The translations under genes were made by a program, and so were the position numbers. From Prostheceraeus crozeri (Eukaryota; Platyhelminthes; Polycladida; Euryleptidae), in the NCBI GenBank assembly GCA_907163375.1, contig CAJQUW010012946.1:62001-126000 (forward strand): DNA of 64,000 bases. Reading direction: 5' to 3'. Positions 31,721 through 44,395 of the stretch are shown here, piece by piece. Every line of letters starts with the position of its first letter. Position 1 is the stretch's first letter. The notes beneath the pieces were generated by a model. It was given only the letters and a program-made list of their open reading frames with translations. It had not been told where the DNA came from and did not search any database.

Positions 31721-33207
31721 TAAATACTTTAAGAATTGTGCGGCATTGCTTTAAGTTTTCACTATTTTCCGAGAAGCTATTTTGCTCAACAGGAAATTTG
31801 CCATTTTGATATAACTTGACCGATAAGCTTTCTCCGACTTTTATTGTCAATTTTCTACGACCTTCTTTCAATTGTTTTGTTGAATATCTGCGACAGAGTT
31901 AGAAGCCATCTGATTCCCATCAAATGATAGGACTCCGGCCTAATAGTTGTGGGAATGAACCGTGATAGTGAAAAAGGAATGTCGTATCACTCGGTGATTC
32001 AGTAGACAAAGGTCACATCAGAGACCAAAATGAAATGCTAGTTTGTTTGAGAACATTACCTTTAACCCTCACGTTAATCGTGTATGTGATGGCTTCTCTA
32101 AGGCGCATATTAAAATCGAAGGTATGCTCATATGTTTTGGAGAAGAATGGGGATTTTCCTGCCTGGTAGAGACTGGAGAAAAGACATCAAGAAGATGAGA
32201 GGAGCCGAGTCGCATGCATCCAACTGAAAGCGACATTTGATCAACTTTCATCGAAAATGATTGATAATTGATACAGCAATGACCAGTAACTCGTATAGGT
32301 TCAGGTAAGCCTATAATGATCTATGATGTAGGTTGCCAGTTAATTTTTCAAAAAAGGCTTTATACGTGCACGTATACTTGACACCCGGAGTCGGAGTCCT
32401 ATCAAAATGATAGGACTCCGCATCCCTGCTTTGAATGTAATTTCTATGGTTGATCCCGATGTCTATATTCAACGATAGAAATGTTAATACTCGTCGTTTT
32501 GATTCAGCTTTCTAGCGGGTTTTATTTGGAATTATATATATTTATATGCAGCGACATAAATTAGCTACTATCCGTAGCTATCGTTAGGCTAGGAAGGAAA
32601 TTACAAAATGTTTCTAACATCAATACAAAAAATTTTTGAAATTCACACACGACATAGAAAGGCAGGTATAACTTTATAACTGTCAAGTTCAATATTGTTG
32701 TTGATCTTTGGTTTGAGTTTAGTGATGAATAAGGCCTCTCGCATTTGTTAAGTGATGGAGTCTTTGTCATTTGAAAGAATGCTTATTGAAATTGTTGAAT
32801 TTTTACATGTTCTTAGATGTCTGATGAAATGCTGTTCACGGCAGCGGACATGAAGTTTTCATAAGCTTTCCATTTCGTTTCCATTCATAAGCTTTCGGCA
32901 TGGTATTGCGTGACATAGGTCACTAGGCATCTAATTGTTCAAATATCACAGATCTAAGAGTATTTTTATTGTTAAGTACTACTGTAGCGTGGAGTGCAAT
33001 TGATGTCAATAATAGTTTGCTTCATATTATATTTTGCTAATCTTCGGTAGGGTGTAGCTGATAGTTTTCAGGTTTTATTCTCGGAGCACTTGTTCAACTT
33101 TAGTATTTTATTTCTTAACCTTCTGTGTCGAGTGGCCAAGGAAGAGAATGGAAGACTATCGATTTCGCCTTCCCTATAAAAACAGCAGGACACACGCCGG
33201 CGGTACC
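31721..33207. other. No supported gene; hairpin at 32392-32420 and repeat at 32895-32990
   Basis: 32392-32420 is a perfect 13-bp stem (CGGAGTCCTATCA / TGATAGGACTCCG) with loop AAA. ATGATAGGACTCCGG also occurs at about 31925. 32895-32990 (TTCGGCATGGTATTGCGTGA...) matches 35244-35335 in direct orientation. I see no coding. Confidence 0.5.
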
Positions 33208-33209
33208 TA

Positions 33210-34864
33210 CAGATTGTTTCATAAAAAATGGATCACCCTCAAACATCGCCTTAACTTCAACTTTGTCTAACTCCGCCAAACTTGAACGAATTTCTCTGAA
33301 ATTTGAAAGATATGTCAGTTGTGCTTACTAATATCATTGTTGGAAATTTCAAGCATGAATATTGAGTTGTTTTCCTGTTATAGATAAAAAAGTGGTAGAT
33401 AATTTGATCTTCATTTAGCAATGTTACACAAAATCATACCTCACTTTTATAAAATTACATTTGTTTCCTTTGTTATATAATATGTTGTTCTACAAACCAA
33501 AAGCTATCAAGCAAAACAAAAAAAAGAACATCGGTCAATCAGAGCCAGTATAGCATCATTATTCATCAACAATAATGTAACTGCTACATGTGATTAACTG
33601 GACTTCATGTTCCATAGCTTCCTGACTTCGTTGCGGTGGTGTTGGCAGCACTCCTGATTGCTTTCAGCTAGAAATCTATCTCTTACCGGTTGAAAACAAT
33701 ACAAAGCACAAATGAACAATAACGAGATCGCATTCACAAAAGGCAAAGTGTCAGCCTTGCTAGAACTAGGGTTTTCTTTGCGAGCTACAAGCAAGCGACT
33801 AAATGTCCCTTACACAAATGTGCATCGATGGCATAATGATGATTTTCGACTCTGTCGTAAAGAGGGCTCTGGCCGTCCACGCAAAACATCCAAACGTAGA
33901 GACCGCCTAATTTTGAGATTTGTTAAAGTTGATCCAAGTCTCTCGTTAACTGAGATGGCTGCACTGGAATCGTCTATTTCTAAGTCCACAATTCGTAGAA
34001 GACTTATTGAGTCGAATTTCAAGAGCTGTAAGAGGCCCTCTCAGATCGAATTATCAGATCAGCATACAAAAAGACGTCTCAGATGGGCAATGAGTCATTG
34101 TCACTGGCGAAATTGATGGGATCGGGTTGTCTGGTCTGATGAGGCATCAGTCCGTCTGAAGGATAGTGATGGTCGATTGAGATTATGGATAAAATCTGAT
34201 CAGGAAATTCCGAGACATTTACATCGCCCCCGGGTACAAGGTGGTGCGACTCTACTGATTTGGGCTGGCATTTGGACCAATGGCCGCTCTGAACTTCACA
34301 TACAGCAAGGAACCATGAATTCTGAACGCTATGTGAATGTTTTACGAATGAACATTGGCCAAATGACAGATCAACTTGGTGATCCATCGACTTGGTTATT
34401 TATGGATGATAATGCTACGTGTCACAGGAGTAGTAGAGTCAACTTATGCAAGTCTCAATTAGGGCTTAGGACATTATCTTGGCCAGCTCGTTCTCCTGAT
34501 CTGAATCCCATAGAAAATGTATGGAGTGTTCTAAAACGTAACGTTCGTCGTTCACTGCCACCTACAGATGGCGTATCACAACTTACGTCACTGTTAAAAA
34601 GAGAGTGGAGAAAGTTAGATCAGTCAAAAATCAACGATATCATCAAATCAATGCCTAGACGAATTGGTAATGTCATTGACAATAAGGGTGGGGCCACAAA
34701 ATATTAGCTTCTTAAGAACCGTTACTGTATCATAGCTTATCAGATTATATAAGGACATTTAAATATATTAGGGACATGAAATAACATGAAAAATGCTTTC
34801 TGTATCATACTTATGTTTTATTTAGTCAAATTTTAGGATGATCCACTTTTTATGAAACGGACTG
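33210..34864 (+). mobile_element. Tc1-type DNA transposon (DD34E)
   Basis: The left end CAGATTGTTTCATAAAAAAT follows TA (33208-33209). The right end read in reverse is CAGTCCGTTTCATAAAAAGT, next to TA at 34865-34866. Both continue TGGATCA(C/T)C, so the terminal repeats are about 27 bp. 1,655 bp in all, a normal Tc1 length. Confidence 0.9.
33712..34707 (+). pseudogene. Tc1-type transposase, one in-frame stop
   Basis: 331 codons. N-terminal helix-turn-helix (LELGFSLRATSKRLNVPYTN), GRPRKTSKRR hook, second HTH (LSLTEMAALESSISKSTIRR), then the catalytic domain: WSDEA, FMDDNATCH and ARSPDLNPIENVW. There are 34 residues between the second Asp and the Glu, the DD34E class. The only break seen is a TGA at 34114-34116 (HWRN*WDRVVW), and the frame continues unchanged on both sides. 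It mobilises its own TIR-bounded element by cut and paste into TA sites. Confidence 0.9.
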
Positions 34865-34866
34865 TA

Positions 34867-36209
34867 TAATCGTGCATTCATCAAGGCAAGGCGTGAGGAG
34901 CGAGAGAGATAGAGAATTCTACGATACATGCGTAACTGGCGGCAAATCAACAACCTGAAACCCAAATCAACAGCTCCTGAGGGCCACCTGCATTCCTCCT
35001 CAAGAAAAGTGAATGTTACACAAGCAATTTATTTTTTTTGTTTCTCAACTTTATGTTTTGGGGATAATTAAACATCACCCGTAACACTATTTTGAGCATA
35101 AAAGTCGTTTAATTGTAATTGAAGATTTTGATTTCAAAGTAATTATAATTATAATTGTAAATGTTCAACTGCGATTGTAATTGCAATTGAAAAAATTGTG
35201 TAATTGTTCCAACCGTGTACCCATGGTAATAAAATCTTTAAATTTCGGCATGGAATTGCTTACATAGGTCGCTGGGATCTAATTGTTCAAATATCACAGA
35301 TCTAAAAGGATCTTTATCATTAAGTACAATGTTGAGCGACGTCCTTTTTTAAGGACGGTGGGCACAAAGGGGAAAACTTGATTTGCTATAATATCTGTGT
35401 GCAATAGCGTGCTGCGGAAGCACTTTTCATTAAATGCTGATGAATCTACATTATACATGTACTGCTGACAGATAAATGAGTGCTAATATCAAACCCTGAC
35501 AAATTAGACTTCTGAATATATTGAAAAATGGTCGATGCACTGTAAAAGATTGGAAAGTAATCAATGTATCGAAGATCTTTACGATTTCATACAAAGCTTT
35601 ATGATTTTCTTGTGGCAAAAGTATATACAAACAACACAACAGGCGTACTAACTCATAACACATTGCTTTGTTGTTCCATCAAGAACTGTGAACGGTTTAA
35701 CGGTGTGTGATTCGAAAAATTTTGATGGATTTCATCAGACCTGCTTTTAGTCAAAGCTTGGCCTGTTCCTACTGGATGTCGACCGTGACGATTGGAAGTC
35801 AGGTGTGCTCAGCTACTGTCATTCCAACGGTAAATGACAATCTGCACCTGCTTGTTTGTCTTCATTTATCTGCTTTTTGTTCTGTGCTTCCCTTCTTTAT
35901 CGCGATAGAATATTTGATACAAGCTTTTCGCACTTTATTCGTGCGTAGGCCTCTTGAGTTGGCATGGACCATGCCTCGATATCCAAATAGTGCTTGCTAT
36001 CCATGGACGTCCTTTGCGCTTGGCACCATGTCGACTATAGTTTAGTATCATCGAAAAGCATTTTGTTAGTTAAACTACCGGAATATACCGGTCTCCTCTC
36101 TGCTGTCAGTGGATTGCACTACATCGGTGAAAAATTGATAACACAAAGGGAAAGAATTAAAGAACGCCAACTTGACATCAAATAATTAAAGGATGATAAA
36201 GTGCTCCCT
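34867..36209. other. No supported gene; direct repeat copy at 35244-35335
   Basis: 35244-35335 matches 32895-32990 (CATAGGTC...CTAATTGTTCAAATATCACAGATCTAA core). 35120-35220 is rich in TAATTATAATT and AATTGCAATTG units. The open frames at 35707-36045 and 35451-35663 show no family signature and are probably chance. Confidence 0.45.
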
Positions 36210-36299
36210 TTGCATTGCATTCAGCATCAAGATCCCAAGGAAGATGTCAAGATGACAGTATTGAAGAAGTTGGATGATAATTGCTCCAATTGATTTACA

Positions 36300-36619
36300 G
36301 TGTGTAGTGGGGTTCCACAAGGTAGCGTAGTGGGTCCTCTACTCTATGCATTTGCTATGGATGATTTAAATGCCAAGTTCAATAGCTCCATAATGGTGAA
36401 ATTTGCGGATGATATTTTTCCCTTTTGCAGTTAATGACGAATAGCACTGACGATCGCATTGTTGAGGAACTGCAACATATCAATCAGTGGTCAGACAATC
36501 ACGGAATGACATTGAACTATATGAAAACCAAAATCATGAACTTTGTTCTCTTCATTCGAACTTGGCGATCCGTCATTCAACATTATTATTGAAGCTGTCA
36601 GTGTTGCGAAGCTATTAGG
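36300..36619 (+). pseudogene. APE-type LINE reverse transcriptase fragment
   Basis: SGVPQGSVVGPLLYAFAMDD and VKFADDIF match reverse transcriptase motifs B and C. In a shifted frame follow ELQHINQWSDNHGMTLNYMK and VAKLLG, the next conserved segment. It resembles the LINE at 44.4 kb. It stops where the Tigger element starts at 36622, so that element probably inserted in or beside it. At least one frameshift and stops. Confidence 0.75.
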
Positions 36620-36621
36620 TA

Positions 36622-37885
36622 CAGTAAAACCTGTTTACAATGGACCCCCGCTAGAACGGACACTCGTACGCAACGGACAATATAGTCTCCATATTTAGCA
36701 TTTTCCTTGAAATGTCCCTCACTAGAATGGACACCTGCCTAACGTGGACAACGGACACATTTTCTGGCTAAATTACCTGTTTTTAGTGGACCTTTTCTTC
36801 TCGATAAGGATTTGTCATTTTCGATATCAATGGGCGGTTATCAGAAATTAGTGGTTCGTCGGTTTCCTTACACGTGTTGATGACTCTCTTGTCTTTCCAG
36901 GTTGCTGATGTTTTGCTATCGCAAACTGGTAAATCATTAGCTGTGACTTGCTATTTTTAGTCAATTACAACCTTGATTTTCTCTTTAGAAGACATTTAAG
37001 TGCATGTTCAGCTTGAAAACGGTTTAATACAGATTGTGATGACTGACAAGACAGATAAACTTACACATTAAGAGGGAAATGAAAGTGATAGAAACTATTC
37101 CATTAAAAAAAACCGCCAGAAGGAATGTTGATTTTCTAAGTTGCTAAGATGACGATGTGACTTTGAGACATCCAGATCGGCAGCATATTGAGTAAGAAGG
37201 AAGAAATTCTGCAGATATTTTCTTCTGGAGAGATCAATTCCAATCGCCAGAAGCTAACAGCAAAGCAGAAGAGTGGACTTCAGCTTCATATCGACTATGG
37301 CCACAACAAGAAGGCCTGGATGACTTCGAACATCTCCGAAAATTGGCTGAGGAAACTCAACAACCACATGTGTTTCGAGAATCGGAATATCATTCTTCTA
37401 ATGGATAACTGCTTGCCACACTGCAGAATGCCGTTATCCAACATTAAGTTGCTTTTTATTCCACCAAGCAGATTGCAACCTCTCGACGACGGAATCATCC
37501 AGAATGTGAAGGAGGAAAGTCTATCTGTCAAATGTTGGATAAAATTGAGCGGCTTAAGTTATGTGGTGGATTCAACTTTCGAGTAATTCACATATCCAAA
37601 ACACAACTTCTGCCATTTCATATTGTGCAAGATATTTGTACAGATCGATTTCCCTTCAAATGTTAAGCCGACACCGGTGAAAGTAAATGCCTATATCACA
37701 TGTGCACTAGTAGTATTATAGGACATAAGGAAAATTCTATTAAAGAGTAATCACATACATATAGTCTGGAGGTGTCTAGAAGGAAATAAAAGCATTTATT
37801 GTAACCCCTTCCTACAGCGGACACCTGTACGGCAAGGACACTTTCAGCTGCAGAAATCAGTGTCCATTGTAGACAGGTTTCACTG
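36622..37885 (+). mobile_element. Internally deleted Tigger element
   Basis: Ends CAGTAAAACCTGTTTACAAT (left) and, reversed, CAGTGAAACCTGTCTACAAT (right), each beside TA (36620-36621, 37886-37887). CGGACA-type subterminal repeats occur at both ends. At 1,264 bp it is about half of a full Tigger, and only part of the transposase is left. Confidence 0.85.
37188..37586 (+). pseudogene. Tigger transposase remnant
   Basis: Starts MSKKEEILQIFSSGE, then jumps directly to the DDE region: KKAWMTSNISENWLRKLNNH, LLMDNCLPHC (second catalytic Asp) and IPPSRLQPLDDGIIQNVK (third). The CENP-B-type DNA-binding part and the first Asp are missing, which fits an internal deletion. The C-terminus is cut after NVKEESL. 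A short non-functional remnant. Confidence 0.8.
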
Positions 37886-37887
37886 TA

Positions 37888-40800
37888 TTAGCAAAAGCAA
37901 GAATGCAAATTATGCAATGGATAATAAAGTAATATACTTAAGTGACCTGTATAGATAGGCAACGGAACCGGGATGCAGACCGTATAGCAGCCGTACAAAA
38001 ATGTCGAAGTCTGGAATTGTTCTCTCTCTCTTCCCTGAATGCTGAAGACGAATTGTGCTTGACCTCTATCTTCCGGTGGGCACCATTGAACATCGATAGT
38101 AATACATACCAAAGGATGATGATAAGTAGATTGCAGCTAATCAAAACAATGCTCAACTCTACTAATCTGATAAGTAATTGCATATTTTGCATAAATAATT
38201 TGCTATGCTAACCTTCGAAAGTGTGTCACAACACATTGCAAATGATAGCAGATTTATAGAAAAGTCAAGGTGCATTTTTCTGATAAATCACATATCGAAC
38301 TAGTAAAAAAGACGGATACCTTTATTAATTTAGGTAAAATAAAACTTTTAAAAAAAATAAGAATATATCACGTATTTTTCTATGTGCCATCTGACGAGAC
38401 AGGTAGAGCGAATATACAATAATATCATAGTCATTCTCAAGGGTAATATGTCAGATCTTTGAAAACAATATGGCGTTCGATCAATCATTTCAAGAGCAAG
38501 ATGTATAAGGTAGATGATAAGTATTAATTTAATAATTGCAGGATCACAGAACTGAATCCTAGTCCTGATCTTATTAGTGATATTCATGCGGAAAGATATC
38601 TTTCATCAAACTGCGGGAGCAGGACATTAAATATGAAAATTCGCAAATTCTGAACCATCCAGAAAAGTGTATGAAAATATGAAATTCTTTCAAAATTATG
38701 TCTGAAAACAACTAAATGAAATTAAATAATTTTGGGTCCCAAAGTCCTGGAAGACTTCAAGCCATGTGCTGCTGACTTCGCAACTCTCCCCAACTCTCAA
38801 TCAAAATACTACGTACGCATATAAAAAGTCACAATTGATTCGACAATTGACTACAGGTTTTAATTTTCGAACTAAAATAGATCCATTTGTCTTCAGTTTT
38901 GATAATCTTTTTTACATAAGTCAATATTTTGATGTAGAACATCTTTTTTAAAACGTGGAGTTATTCATATCGATATGTGATTGATAAAGCTGTGAATCAT
39001 TACTTAATCGTAATCACTGTAAGTTCATATATTATTATGTTTATAGCAAGTAGGTACACAGAAATGATTTTTAACACATAATTTCCATGCTTGCAAATAT
39101 CACTTCCTCTTCGTTTCTTCCTTCTTCATTTTTGTGAAGAAAAATGTGATTTTTTTCAAAACTTGGATTGGCAGTATAAAGCGGCCTCGCTCACATCAGA
39201 ACAAAGAAATTGAAACACTTCTCAATTAGCTATCTACAAGCACCAAACATGTCAAGCAACTAATTTGATCTAAAAAAATTATCTATGGCAAAAACGAGCC
39301 AAACTAAATATGGCACAAAGATTAATATCTTGATATGAAATTTAGAGCCTGCAGTCAAAACCCTGAGTCGAAAGTCAAAGCCTTAGACACTAATCACCTT
39401 ATCTTTTGCATCTAGCTCTTGAAATGATTGATTGATTCTTATGAAATGAAATTAGCTCTTGAGAATATATCGAAATACAAACACACTTTTGAATAATTCT
39501 TTTACTATTTGCAATGCACAGTGAAAGAAATTCTCAGAAAAATTGATTGATTTAGCATATTGGATTTGCTGATACGCACCCGCATTGACAGCTCTATCAC
39601 CGGTGCTTATAAAAAAATTTTGTTACTTTTATATGAAAGAAAGACATGTCTGATCTTCAATCATGCTATTGAAAAAAGATTGTTGAAATTAGTCGATCGG
39701 AGATAAATACATGTACGAATTGCGAACAGCTTATGTTAAAATGCTGTTAATGCTGTAACAGAGAAATTTGATTATAACACACTATCGATTGCAAAATGTT
39801 ATGACTGAACTGGAATAATGACAACAATAATAATCCACCTAAAGTTGGGAGATAGAATAATTAGATATCGAGTTGCATCCTCAGTTGAAAATAATTGAAA
39901 CAGATCTGAAAAGCTGCCATTTCATCCAATATCAGGAATCATCAGCAGGCCTAGTTCACATCTCTCAAGATCGACACAACTCATTTAAAGTTGCAGCAAT
40001 GCCTGGGTAAATTCGAGATTTGCAATTAGCAAGTTAGTGAAATTTCGAAGGGGATTCATTAAATATCACTTTAAACACACTGCTGGCAAATCGCCTAAGT
40101 TAGTGCGCCTGCAATAATCAATAACAACTTTTTTTGCATACACAATGTAAATGGAATAATTAGATAGGTCTATTTGATTTTTAATATTGAAAACAATGTT
40201 TAATTATTGCAGGCGCACTAACTTAGGCAATTTGCCAGCATCAATGTGTTTAAAGTGATATTTTATGAATGCCCGTCGAAATTTCACTAACTTGCTATTA
40301 GGCCTATGAGAGAGAATGGATCAGATGATAAAATATAACACGGAAGCGGACGGATATAGAGACGTGACCATAGACCTTGATAAAACAAGAAGAACAGCAA
40401 TGCAAAAAAGTGTAAGAAGTTATTGATAGCTAAGCATTTTCACATAATATGACTATGATAATTGTCGGAGCGCTTACATTAGTTGAGTGATAAGCATATT
40501 AAAGATACAAACATTCAATCAATAAGCACTTAATTATTAATTATTAATTATCGAGCACTTAATCTATAAAAGGAAAACTCAAAGCGGTTCAATTGGTGCT
40601 CCCCAATTCGTACACTGCAGAGAATTTCAAAATCTAGAAATTGCTTTGGCACATTGTCTGATTAAGACCAAACATTATAGAAATTTCAGTGACTAAATAT
40701 GACGTCAAACATTAAAGACCTTTCATGCAATGACCTTTTAACTTTCTGACGGGAGAAATGAAGATGTGATGGACTCATACATGCAGTTGGTACACAGATT

Positions 40801-41474
40801 ATTTAGAGAAAGGGAACTTGAAAGCCGCCTGCGTGAATTATCCGTTATCCCCTCTAAATTTGTGAGTTTGTACTGATTGCATGCACATAGGGGTCAGACA
40901 ACGTATTGGTTACATGCTGCCCATGTACCTAGCGCAATGAATGAATCACACAAGGTAGGCGTTACAGACAAAGGGGAAAGATGTGCAGCGGCTACAAAGC
41001 TGAGTGAGAAAAGGAAACGTATTGGAATGGAATCCTTGCTACTAGACTATCTAAAGTTATTACCGCATGTATTTTGGAAACATTGTCAATCAATAGAATA
41101 GAGAAAATTTTACAGTGTATCTTAGTCCATTCAAGTTTTTGGTTTAGACTTTAATATTCTAACGTATATTTTGAAATATGAGTTTAAAGCAACCGAATTG
41201 AATATTAATGACGACTTCCAGAGAATTGGTTTCTTTTACGATTATGCCTGCGTATGTGTATATTAATTTTTCGTGTTAGAGTGCCGTGATAGACTGATTG
41301 AGTTCTGATAGACTTAATTTTCAAAAAGAACAGCATTATAACACATACGCAGAATATTGCGCACGGTGCATCGCGAGTGTAATGAACAAGTGTAGCACTA
41401 CTGTAGTGCAACCCTGATAAAGCGTAATAGCACTTAATTATAATCGCTAGCATTGAATAAACAACTCGAGAAAA
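37888..41474. other. No supported gene apart from a foldback MITE
   Basis: AT-rich, no recognisable coding. An open frame at 37942-38211 (RNRDADRIAAVQKCRSLELF...) has no family signature. The MITE at 40027-40298 is listed separately. 40530-40560 has ATTAATTATTAATT low complexity. Confidence 0.5.
40027..40298. mobile_element. Foldback MITE, arms about 95 bp
   Basis: 40027-40120 and 40201-40298 are inverted copies (TTAGCAAGTTAGTGAAATTT, CACTTTAAACACA, CCTAAGTTAGTGCGCCTGCA shared) with about eight differences and an 80-bp centre. There is no coding, so it must move with help from another element. The family of the driving transposase is unknown. Confidence 0.8.
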
Positions 41475-42744
41475 TGAAAAATCAAACACAAATTTTCTTC
41501 AAGCAATTAAGAAAAAATATTAAATTATTATTCTGTACAATGTTTGTCTTTCTGCTTCTGCTGATACAATCATAAAAATAAAGGTAACTTTAAAATCACA
41601 ATGAACGAATTGTACTAGAGTCTGATGCATGGGAGCTGCTTTCTCTTGTTCCCACAGGCCGACGAATTTCTATGTTCTTTGCTGAGGTGCATAGTTGACC
41701 ATTGAATCACTTTCATAGAAGGATTGGCACTGTATGTAATTAGCAGTTGATAGACATCTGATGTAGGGACAGTCACGTGAACTCACACTCTAGATCTTAT
41801 TGTGCGAGCCGATTCTCCAACATATGTCGATGTGCAACCTGTACATTCAATGAAACATATACAAAACTTTAACAATCACACTTCAGATTTGTAAGACTGT
41901 GTACAGTATACACAGCTAGGTATACACTAATGCCATTTTTATATATCTTCGACAATATATTGAAAATTGAACTTAGGTGAACTTCAAGAAATGTGAAAGA
42001 ATGATGCTTTGAAGGATAATGACATGAATATAACGCAAATTCCAAACGGCAATGCAAGAGCGATTATCCAAAGAAAGTTATCAGACATGCTATGAAGCAA
42101 GTGAGTATATCCAGTGAGAAAGAGGTGAAAGAGAAAAGTTGTGGTCATCATTACCAAATAGCAATTAAGAGAGATCAAGAGAAATAAGAAGAGAATGGCA
42201 CAAATGTAGTTTGTCACCTCATTGAATGTCTGTTTCTCTAATAAACCTTTATCTCTTATTTTACTACCCATGCCACAACAGGAGTGTATACATGATAGCT
42301 ATCTGTAAATACTGTACGTAGTCTTACAAATCTGAGGTGTGATTGTTAAAGTTTTGTATATGTTTCATTGAATGTACAGGTTGCAGATCGTCATATGTTG
42401 GAGAATCGGCTCGCACAATAAGATCTAGAGTGTGAGTTCACGTGACTGTCCCTACATCAGATGTCTATCAACTGCTAATTGCATACAGTGCCAATCCTTC
42501 TATGAAAGTGATTCAATGGTCAACTATGCACCTCAGCAAAGAACATAGAAATTCGTCGGCCTGTGGGAACAAGAGAAAGCAACTCCCATGCATCAGACTC
42601 TAGTACAATTCGTTCAATGTGATTTTAAAGTTCCCTTTATTTTTTATGATTGCACCAGCAGAAGCAGAAAGCCAAACATTGTACAGAATAATAATTTAAT
42701 ATTTTTTCTTAATTGATTGAAGAAAATTTGTGTTTAATTTTTCA
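41475..42744. mobile_element. Penelope-like foldback with GIY-YIG signature
   Basis: Inverted arms of about 455-465 bp (41475-41929, 42281-42744), roughly 94% alike, around a 351-bp centre. Each arm encodes a decayed GIY-YIG endonuclease end: in the right arm, from 42361, CFIECTGCRSSYVGESARTI then RSRV. Stops follow soon after. The inverted pairing repeats the arrangement of the Penelope copy at 7501-9237, but the protein signature differs, so it is another family and older. The centre holds a hydrophobic open frame on the minus strand (42271-41984) that I do not recognise. Confidence 0.7.
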
Positions 42745-44010
42745 GTATCTTTCCAACCAGTTATGAAGCAGTGGAGTCAACCTGATAGAATACCTATTAA
42801 AGGTTTTGAAAGTGAAATCAAAGAACGATTTTCTAAATGATAGCTAAAAGACCAAAATAATTGGACTATAATTCAATCAGATAGTAGTGTATAAATTGTT
42901 AGAACACCGAGGACTTGATAACTTACTTCATGGCTTAAAACACCGATTCGAGGATTTCACCAAACGTGGATTTCTCAGAAGACGCAGCAGACTCGTTGAA
43001 AGAACCCGATTAACCCGAACTGAAATTTAAAAACATAATCAAAATTGTTTACCTAAAAACTTTGCGTATAGCATTGGATGATATTTGCACAACTGTTTGA
43101 AGTAACTGCTTGACCCCTAGATAACTTACGATAATATGCTTGGGCCAGTAAGAAGGCTATGAAACAAGCGGAATCAAAATATATACCCGGTATCTAAAAT
43201 AAGAAAAATTCTGTTATAGTTTCGGTGTAACTAACTGCTGCATCATTTAAGTGATTACAGCGTATCTTCAAGACTTATAGCATAAATGTATGCATAGGTC
43301 CTCGCTTAGAAAGGTCTACAATTTTTAAATTAATATCCTGAATAATCAAATCTAATTAAGATATTCAAATTTACAATAATTTTTGTGTTATGATAACACA
43401 CATCGCATAGCACTCGAACGTATTGTTGAACTGGCTACTTTACACATACGACAATAGAACGAGGAATAGATAAGACTGTCTACATAAATCTTATAATACA
43501 GTTCTATTTCCTACCTCGAAAAATCTAAACAATTGCATAATTCAATAAAACAGTGAGTGAATGAATTGCTAGAACAATGAGGACTTGATGATTTGACTGA
43601 TGGACTATACAAATGATAAATTAGTTTCAATTGAACTTACCAAGTGATGGTTGAGACAAACCGGATAAGATGATTAATTCAACAAACGACGGATTTTCGT
43701 AAAAATACGAGACACTGAGACACGACCAAAGGATGTGATTAACAATGACTGTTGCACATGCCAAAGGCATCTGAAATTATACTGAACATACAAATGTTGC
43801 AATATCATTGGACAAAGTCAGATTACGGAGTCAAAACTGTCGCTGCGCGTTTGCTTCTTTTGGATAGCTTCTATGGCACTCATATTTTCCCACTTCCAGT
43901 GCAATTGGATCCAATTGACTTCGATTGAATGGTGAGGTGTGCTATGGCACTCCCATTGCGTGTCATAGAATACCATAGAGTGCCATTGAATTTGGTTAAT
44001 CGGGCTATGC
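42745..44010. other. No supported gene
   Basis: I see no coding. A weak repeated block (ATTGTTAGAACACCGAGGAC near 42896, ATTGCTAGAACAATGAGGAC near 43566) suggests a small dispersed repeat. 43870-43990 is built from CATTG/CAATTGGAT-like short motifs. Confidence 0.45.
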
Positions 44011-44014
44011 TCCA

Positions 44015-44395
44015 CGCGAGGGGCAGATTCTGGTAAAGCTAGATTTTAAGAATGCTTTCAACGCCATCAGGAGAGACCACATCGCTGAATGTTTGGACAG
44101 GTATGCTCCTCATCTGCTTGATCTGTTCACTGCCTGTTACTCGGAGCCCACAGTGTTGACTTACGGCGATCTTTCCTTTGAGTCTGAAGAAGACCTACAA
44201 CAAGGAGACCCACTTGCCCCGGCTCTTTTTTGCCTCGGTCTCCACGTTGCCTTAGCAAGTCTTGGTGGTTGCTCACTCAAGATAGCCTATTTAGATGATG
44301 TCACACTGCTAGGGAAGCATGATTTGCTACTTGCCGATCTGAAGAAGTTTATTCCATCATGCAAGGATGTTGGCCTGCAGTTGAATAGTAGCAAA
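44015..44395 (+). pseudogene. RLE-type LINE reverse transcriptase, first part
   Basis: Open frame with LVKLDFKNAFNAIRRDHIAE (motif A), LQQGDPLAPALFCLGLH (motif B), IAYLDDVTLLG (motif C, YLDD) and DVGLQLNSSK, where the next LINE starts. Reverse transcriptase copies the element's RNA onto nicked target DNA. The N-terminal fingers are missing because the insertion is 5'-truncated. The family is close to those annotated as uncharacterised retroelement proteins in lancelets and cnidarians; I cannot name the clade with certainty. Confidence 0.8.

Noticed and set aside
35707-36185. Two overlapping frames of 112 and 63 codons
   Set aside because: No recognisable domain, no splice context and no similarity to the neighbouring elements.
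41984-42271. Hydrophobic 95-codon frame on the minus strand as a gene
   Set aside because: It lies in the centre of the Penelope-like foldback, is unrelated to known domains, and AT-rich DNA gives such hydrophobic frames by chance.
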